Source of the DNA: an uncultured Bacilli bacterium
GTDB lineage: Bacteria > Bacillota_I > Bacilli_A > RF39 > UBA660
Reading direction: 5' to 3'
Assembly: GCA_934133015.1 (NCBI GenBank)
Contig: CAKPAQ010000015.1
Location: 1 to 10,950, forward strand
DNA: 10,950 nucleotides
Every line of letters begins with the position of its first letter. Within the stretch, counting starts at the first letter, position 1. Shown piece by piece: positions 7,112-10,950 of the stretch. Position numbers and translations under genes: made by a program. The notes under the pieces are model-generated. The model searched no databases. It saw only the letters and a program-made list of their open reading frames with translations, and was not told where the DNA came from.

Positions 7112-7139
7112 TTGACATGGGGAGGGGAGTAGCTATAGT
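7112..7139 (+). promoter_or_regulatory. Promoter-like sequence at the start of the small gene
   Basis: A perfect TTGACA (7112-7117), a 16-bp spacer and TATAGT (7134-7139, five of six) match a housekeeping promoter. It overlaps the only available ATG of the small gene (7117), so either the promoter call or the start call is wrong, or the promoter serves something downstream. Confidence 0.35.
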
Positions 7140-7380
7140 AGTTATAGCGCTAGTTATAATTGGTATTACATATTTCACTTCAGATAAACTTGTATGTAAA
7201 TCAGATGAAGGTAACATAACTATTATGTATAATGATAAAAAAATTAAAGGTTATACTGCTAATGGAATTACTTATGATTTAGAAGGTCAACAAAAAATAG
7301 CTGAACAAATTGGTGTAGATGAGTATTTAAGTCAATTTAAAGATTGGTTTAGTAATAATAAAACTGGAACTTGTAAGTAA
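7117..7380 (+). CDS. Small membrane-anchored protein of unknown function
   Basis: This 87-residue frame is not a family I can name. It begins with a hydrophobic stretch GVAIVVIALVIIGITYF (4-20) that would be one membrane helix or an uncleaved signal anchor. A mostly polar domain follows, with NITIMYNDKKIKGYTANG (33-50) as likely beta strands and a helical YLSQFKDWF (70-78). Two cysteines, Cys27 just after the helix and Cys86 next to the end, could form a disulfide if the domain lies outside the cell. Coding character and stop placement look genuine, but the start is odd: no Shine-Dalgarno precedes the ATG, a G-rich patch GGGGAGGGG lies at and after it, the ATG sits in a CCCAT/ATGGG hairpin, and a promoter-like TTGACA overlaps it. 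It sits between mnmE and mnmG on the same strand; a role in tRNA modification is not implied. Confidence 0.6.
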   Translation: MGRGVAIVVIALVIIGITYFTSDKLVCKSDEGNITIMYNDKKIKGYTANGITYDLEGQQKIAEQIGVDEYLSQFKDWFSNNKTGTCK

Positions 7381-7451
7381 TAAAAAATTAATTATCTATA
7401 TTTAAAATTACAAAAAATGCAATAACGATACAAAAAAAGAACTTTAAAGTC

Positions 7452-7482
7452 AAAAATTATTTCCCGGGAAATAATTTTTTTC
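7452..7482 (+). terminator. 28-bp perfect palindrome with a T tail, possible terminator
   Basis: Positions 7452-7465 and 7466-7479 are exact reverse complements of 14 nt each with no spacer, ending in T residues to 7481. As RNA it can fold with a CCGG loop, and the A-rich left arm and T-rich right arm would allow termination in both directions. The centre is an exact Noc-binding site, so the symmetry may exist for protein binding instead; both uses are possible. Confidence 0.5.
7459..7472. promoter_or_regulatory. Noc-binding site (NBS)
   Basis: The 14-bp palindrome ATTTCCCGGGAAAT is identical to the consensus Noc-binding site described for B. subtilis, and is distinct from the ParB site parS (TGTTNCACGTGAAACA). 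Noc loads at such sites in the presence of CTP and spreads along DNA. The window carries a Noc-type gene about 2.7 kb downstream, at the usual place near the origin. This is the only CCCGGG core I see here, and I see no parS. Match is direct; function is inferred. Confidence 0.85.
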
Positions 7483-7513
7483 TATTTATAATAAAAAAAT
7501 TAAAAATATAGTG

Positions 7514-7519
7514 TATAAT
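7514..7519 (+). promoter_or_regulatory. Candidate -10 box for mnmG
   Basis: A perfect TATAAT lies about 30 bp before the mnmG ATG, just after the palindrome. No convincing -35 hexamer is visible at 16-18 bp spacing, and it is not a TGn-extended type. Position is the main support. Confidence 0.4.
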
Positions 7520-7549
7520 AATTCCAGAAAAAAGAGGAAGTGTATCAAA

Positions 7550-9409
7550 ATGGAATATGATATTATCGTTGTAGGTGGAGGTCATGCTGGTTGTGAAGCA
7601 TCACTAGCATCAGCCCGTCTACATAATAAAACTTTATTAGTAACAGGAAATATAAAAAATATAGCTGATATGCCATGTAATCCATCAATAGGTGGACCCG
7701 CAAAAGGAATTATTGTAAGAGAAATAGATGCCTTAGGTGGTGAAATGGCTAATAATATTGATCATAGCTGTCTACAAGTCAAAATGTTAAATACAAAAAA
7801 AGGCCCAGCTGTAAGAGCATTAAGGGCACAAGGTGATAAAATTACTTATCCAAAAGCTATGTTAGAAACTATGAAAAACCAAGAAAATCTAGAGATTAAA
7901 GAGTCACTAGTAGAAGATTTAATTGTAGAAGATAATAAAGTAAAAGGTGTAGTTTTAGAAAACGGAGAAAAGATTTATGCCAAAGCAGTAGTTCTAACAA
8001 CTGGAACATACTTAAAAGCAGTTATTCTAAGAGGAGCTAAAAAAACAGTTAGTGGTCCACATGGAGAAAGACCATCTAAATTTTTAAGTGATAAACTAAG
8101 AGAGTATGGATTTACGATTCAAAGATTAAAAACAGGAACTCCTCAAAGAATAGATAAAAATAGTATTGATTATTCAAAAACCAGTCTAGAACCAGGTGAT
8201 AGCGTTCCACATACTTTCTCATTTGATAACACACCACTTTATAAAGTAGAAGACCAAGTACCATGTCATCTAATCTATACAACGAAAGAAACTCATAAAA
8301 TTATCATGGATAATCTAGAAAAATCAAGTATGTATGGTGGTTATGTAGAAGGAATTGGTCCTAGATATTGTCCTTCTATAGAAGATAAAGTCGTTCGTTT
8401 TAAAGATAAAGAAAGACATCAACTATTCCTAGAACCAGAAAGCTTGTATTATGATGATATTTACATTCAAGGTTTTTCAACTAGTATGCCAGAAGAAATT
8501 CAAGATTTAATGGTACATAGTTTACCAGGTTTAGAACATGCCAAAATATTAAAATATGCCTATGCGATTGAATATGATGCCATAGATCCTCTACAACTAA
8601 AACAGTCACTTGAAACTAAAGTCCTTGAAAATCTATTTACAGCCGGACAAATAAATGGTACAAGTGGTTACGAAGAAGCAGCAGGGCAAGGATTAATAGC
8701 TGGTATCAATGCATCTCGCAAGATCCATAACCAAGAACCATTAATTCTTAAAAGAAATGAAGCTTATATTGGTGTATTAATTGATGATTTAGTAACAAAA
8801 GGAACCAAAGAGCCATATCGTATGTTAACATCTCGTGCTGAATATCGTTTATTACTTCGTCATGATAATGCTGATTTAAGATTAAGAGAATATGGGCATG
8901 AAATAGGTTTAATAACAGAAGAAAGATATCAAAAATTTATAGAAAAGAAAAAACAAATTCAAGAATTAATAACTTTACTAAAAAATACCAAAATAACTCC
9001 TAAATCAGAAGTAAATGATTATCTAATATCTATTAATTCAACTAAGTTATTAGATGGTATTACTCTATATGAACTATTAAAAAGGCCAGAAATAACATTT
9101 GATAATATAAAACATTTTATAGATATTAATTATAGTAATGAAGTAATGGAACAAGTAGAAATAATGGATAAATACGAAGGCTACATCGTAAAAGCAAATA
9201 GAGAAGCCGAAAAAATGTTAGACTTAGAAAAAGTAAAAATACCAGAAGATATAAACTATGATAACGTTCATAATTTAGCTAGTGAGGCAAGACAAAAATT
9301 AGCCCAAGTAAGACCAACTACTATCGCACAAGCTTCTCGTATTAGTGGTGTTAATCCAGCTGATATTTCTATCTTAATGGTTTATTTAAAAAAGGAAAAA
9401 AGAATATGA
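7550..9409 (+). CDS. mnmG: tRNA uridine-5-carboxymethylaminomethyl modification enzyme MnmG (GidA)
   Basis: MnmG is the FAD-dependent partner of MnmE in wobble-uridine modification. From the ATG at 7550 the protein has 619 residues, the normal length. Near the start is the FAD dinucleotide-binding motif VVGGGHAGCEA (7-17). Family signatures follow: MPCNPSIGGPAKG, GPAVRALRAQGDK, GTYLKAVILRG and GPRYCPSIEDKVVRF with the conserved catalytic-region Cys. NGTSGYEEAAGQGLIAG binds FAD, TSRAEYRLLLRHDNAD is strongly conserved, and the C-terminus ends ISGVNPADISILMVYLKK, the MnmE/tRNA-interacting part. The frame is open further up to a GTG at 7511, but that codon overlaps the -10 box and the extra residues are not family-like; AGAGGAAG (7532-7539) supports 7550. 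The stop overlaps rsmG as ATGA. Confidence 0.97.
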   Translation: MEYDIIVVGGGHAGCEASLASARLHNKTLLVTGNIKNIADMPCNPSIGGPAKGIIVREIDALGGEMANNIDHSCLQVKMLNTKKGPAVRALRAQGDKITYPKAMLETMKNQENLEIKESLVEDLIVEDNKVKGVVLENGEKIYAKAVVLTTGTYLKAVILRGAKKTVSGPHGERPSKFLSDKLREYGFTIQRLKTGTPQRIDKNSIDYSKTSLEPGDSVPHTFSFDNTPLYKVEDQVPCHLIYTTKETHKIIMDNLEKSSMYGGYVEGIGPRYCPSIEDKVVRFKDKERHQLFLEPESLYYDDIYIQGFSTSMPEEIQDLMVHSLPGLEHAKILKYAYAIEYDAIDPLQLKQSLETKVLENLFTAGQINGTSGYEEAAGQGLIAGINASRKIHNQEPLILKRNEAYIGVLIDDLVTKGTKEPYRMLTSRAEYRLLLRHDNADLRLREYGHEIGLITEERYQKFIEKKKQIQELITLLKNTKITPKSEVNDYLISINSTKLLDGITLYELLKRPEITFDNIKHFIDINYSNEVMEQVEIMDKYEGYIVKANREAEKMLDLEKVKIPEDINYDNVHNLASEARQKLAQVRPTTIAQASRISGVNPADISILMVYLKKEKRI

Positions 9410-10104
9410 ATTTAGATTTATTTATAGAAGAAACAAAAAAACTAGGTATCACTTTAATAGACTCGCAACTAGAAAAATTAAATAAGTTTTATGAATTATT
9501 AATTTCATGGAATCAAAAAATGAATTTAACTAGAATAACAGAAAAAGAAGATGTTTATCTAAAGCACTTCTATGATAGTCTAACAATTAGTAAAGTAATA
9601 GATCTGAATCAAGATTTAACTCTATGTGATGTTGGTAGTGGTGCTGGATTTCCAGGAATTGTTTTAAAAATTTGTTTTCCTAATTTAAAAATAACTTTAC
9701 TAGATTCTCTTCAAAAAAGAGTAAATTATTTAAATGAAATAATAAAAGACTTAAATTTAAAAGATATAGAAGCTATCCATACAAGAGCAGAAGATTATGC
9801 CAAACAAAATCGCGAAAAGTTTGATGTAGTAACAGCAAGAGCAGTAGCTAATCTTAAAATATTATCAGAATTATGTATTCCAATGGTAAAAGTAAGTGGC
9901 TCTTTTATTGCGATGAAAGCAAATATTGAAGAAGAAATTGAAAATAGTACGGAAATATTAAAAAAATTAGATAGTAAAATAGAAAAAATAGAAACATTCT
10001 ATTTACCAATAGAACAAAGTATTAGAAATATTATTCTGATTAAAAAAATAAATAAAACTAATAATATATATCCACGCCGCATCGAAAAAATAAAATCTGC
10101 TTAA
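9406..10104 (+). CDS. rsmG: 16S rRNA (guanine527-N7)-methyltransferase RsmG (GidB)
   Basis: RsmG transfers a methyl group from S-adenosylmethionine to N7 of G527 in 16S rRNA; loss of function gives low-level streptomycin resistance in several bacteria. The 232-residue length is normal. Visible landmarks are SWNQKMNLTRIT (34-45), KHFYDSLT (53-60), the SAM-binding loop DVGSGAGFPGI (75-85), LLDSLQKRVNYL (98-109), TRAEDYA (126-132), VTARAVANL (142-150) and the late YPRRIEKIKS. It overlaps mnmG by four bases (ATGA) and is preceded by AAAGGAAAAA (9391-9400), so it is translationally coupled. A strong hairpin ends the unit directly after its stop. Confidence 0.96.
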   Translation: MNLDLFIEETKKLGITLIDSQLEKLNKFYELLISWNQKMNLTRITEKEDVYLKHFYDSLTISKVIDLNQDLTLCDVGSGAGFPGIVLKICFPNLKITLLDSLQKRVNYLNEIIKDLNLKDIEAIHTRAEDYAKQNREKFDVVTARAVANLKILSELCIPMVKVSGSFIAMKANIEEEIENSTEILKKLDSKIEKIETFYLPIEQSIRNIILIKKINKTNNIYPRRIEKIKSA

Positions 10105-10137
10105 GAAAGTCAAAAAATCTAAATTTGACTTTTTTTC
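10105..10137 (+). terminator. Intrinsic terminator after rsmG
   Basis: AAAGTCAAA (10106-10114) and TTTGACTTT (10124-10132) form a perfect 9-bp stem with a 9-nt loop, followed by four more T residues. It ends the mnmG-rsmG unit and separates it from the noc promoter. Confidence 0.8.
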
Positions 10138-10165
10138 TTGTAAGACCATAAAATTATGATATAAT
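10138..10165 (+). promoter_or_regulatory. Promoter of the noc gene
   Basis: TTGTAA (10138-10143, four of six), a 16-bp spacer and a perfect TATAAT (10160-10165) inside an extended -10 TGATATAAT (10157-10165). The predicted leader is about 35 nt and includes the Shine-Dalgarno AGAGGG (10196-10201). Confidence 0.7.
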
Positions 10166-10206
10166 ATTTACAGAATAAAAGAATAAAGAGTGAAAAGAGG
10201 GTTAAT

Positions 10207-10950
10207 ATGGATAGAGAAGTAGTAGATTTATATTTGGATGACATTATCCCTAACCGTTTCCAACCAAGAGAGGTTTTTAATGAACAAGCATTAAGAGAAT
10301 TATCAGATTCCATTAAAGCTCATGGTGTTATACAACCAATAATAGTTCGTAAAATTGGTGATAAATATGAAATAATAGCTGGAGAAATAAGATAAAATGC
10401 AGCTGCAAAGGCAGGATTGACTAAAATACCAGCAATCATAAGAAACTTAGATGATAAAGAGACTTCAAAAGTAGCACTTCTAGAAAACTTACAACGAAAG
10501 GATTTAACACCAATTGAAGAAGCTAGAACTTATCAAAAAATATTAGAATTAGATTCAATGACTCAAGAAGAATTAGGTCGTACCATGGGTAAATCTCAAG
10601 CTGCAATAGCTAATAAAATGCGTCTATTATCATTGCCAGATGAGATTCAAGAAGCACTTTTACGAGATCAAATTTCAGAACGTCATGCAAGAAGTTTATT
10701 AAACTTAAAAACACCAGAAGAACAAATAAAAATGTTACATGACATTATAAATAAAAGAATGACTGTTAGAGAATTAGATAATGCTATAAAAGTAATAAAT
10801 GGAGAAGAGCCGGTTTATCAAGTTGAAAAAGAAAATACTGTAGTTAATGATCAAACACCTAAAGATTTAGTAGAGCCAGTAAAAGAAAGTCCTATAGTAG
10901 AAGAACAAAATGATTCTTCTGATACCACAATTCCACAAGATGGTTTTATG
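10207..10950 (+). pseudogene. noc: Noc-type ParB-family protein, interrupted by an in-frame stop and cut by the window edge
   Basis: Noc binds NBS sites, spreads with CTP and blocks division over the nucleoid. The frame from ATG 10207 gives 62 residues, stops at TAA 10393-10395, and continues open for 185 more codons to the edge. Before the stop: DIIPNRFQPR (12-21) and GVIQPIIVR (40-48), CTP-domain motifs. The canonical GERR(W/Y)RA box reads GEIR-stop-NA (59-65). After it: NLDDKETSKVALLENLQRKD (80-99), then LTPIEEA (100-106). The recognition helix region GKSQAAIANKMRLL (128-141) and ISERHARSLL (156-165) carry Gln, Lys and Arg where ParB usually has Arg, Thr and Gly, as in Noc. Only 11 residues precede DIIPNRF, so the amphipathic membrane-targeting helix of B. 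subtilis Noc is absent, and no in-frame upstream start exists. The C-terminus is acidic and incomplete. A consensus error is the alternative to true inactivation. Confidence 0.85.

Noticed and set aside
7100..7132. Ten-codon leader peptide before the small gene
   Set aside because: No Shine-Dalgarno and no amino-acid pattern typical of attenuation; kept only as part of the odd-start observation.
7441..7450. ACTTTAAAGT palindrome next to the Noc site
   Set aside because: A 10-bp AT-rich palindrome is expected by chance in such AT-rich sequence and matches no operator I know.
7511..7549. Upstream GTG start for mnmG
   Set aside because: The GTG overlaps the likely -10 box, the added residues are unlike the family N-terminus, and a Shine-Dalgarno precedes the ATG at 7550.
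10393..10395. TAA read as a sense codon in the noc gene (recoding)
   Set aside because: TAA ends other genes here (rpmH, yidC, jag, mnmE, the small gene, rsmG), and no recoding structure is evident next to it.
1..10950. Mycoplasma-type code with TGA as tryptophan
   Set aside because: Tryptophans are TGG, no gene has an in-frame TGA, and TGA serves as the stop of the 4999 gene and mnmG.
1..10950. CRISPR array, insertion sequence, tRNA or rRNA gene, parS site
   Set aside because: I saw no regularly spaced repeats, transposase frame, cloverleaf-like sequence or CACGTG-centred palindrome.

Overview
This AT-rich window covers the replication-origin neighbourhood of a low-GC Gram-positive-type bacterium. 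The order is dnaN-dnaA (minus strand), oriC, then rpmH-rnpA-yidC-jag-(unknown)-mnmE-(unknown)-mnmG-rsmG-noc (plus strand), which is the classic origin block of Bacilli and relatives. TGA is used as a stop (in the 4999 gene and mnmG), Trp is TGG, and no in-frame TGA interrupts a gene, so this is the standard bacterial code and not the Mycoplasma code. An uncultured AT-rich Bacilli or Mycoplasmatota-like lineage fits, but the sequence alone does not fix the taxon.

Layout. 1-1035 (minus) holds dnaN, cut by the left edge. 1036-1174 is the dnaA-dnaN spacer, with a perfect DnaA box, a TAA trinucleotide run and an extended -10. 1175-2569 (minus) is dnaA. 2570-2890 is oriC, with a cluster of near-consensus DnaA boxes and divergent promoters for dnaA and rpmH. 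2891-4942 (plus) carries an unusually short L34 gene, the RNase P protein, the YidC insertase and Jag/KhpB, closed by a terminator. 4999-7067 holds a gene I do not recognise, coupled to mnmE. 7117-7380 is a small membrane-anchored protein of unknown role with an odd start. 7459-7472 is an exact Noc-binding site inside a 28-bp perfect palindrome. 7550-10104 is mnmG-rsmG with a terminator. 10207 to the right edge is a Noc-type ParB-family gene.

How the parts relate. DnaA and DnaN start replication from the adjacent origin. L34, RNase P protein, YidC and Jag serve translation, RNA processing and membrane insertion. MnmE and MnmG jointly modify the tRNA wobble uridine, and RsmG methylates 16S rRNA. 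Noc would normally bind sites such as the one at 7459 and protect the nucleoid from division.

Main observation. The Noc reading frame is interrupted by a TAA exactly in the conserved GERRxRA CTP-binding motif. The DNA-recognition residues still look Noc-type, and a perfect target site lies 2.7 kb upstream. Either the nucleoid-occlusion gene was recently broken, or the consensus sequence carries an error there; the window cannot decide between these.
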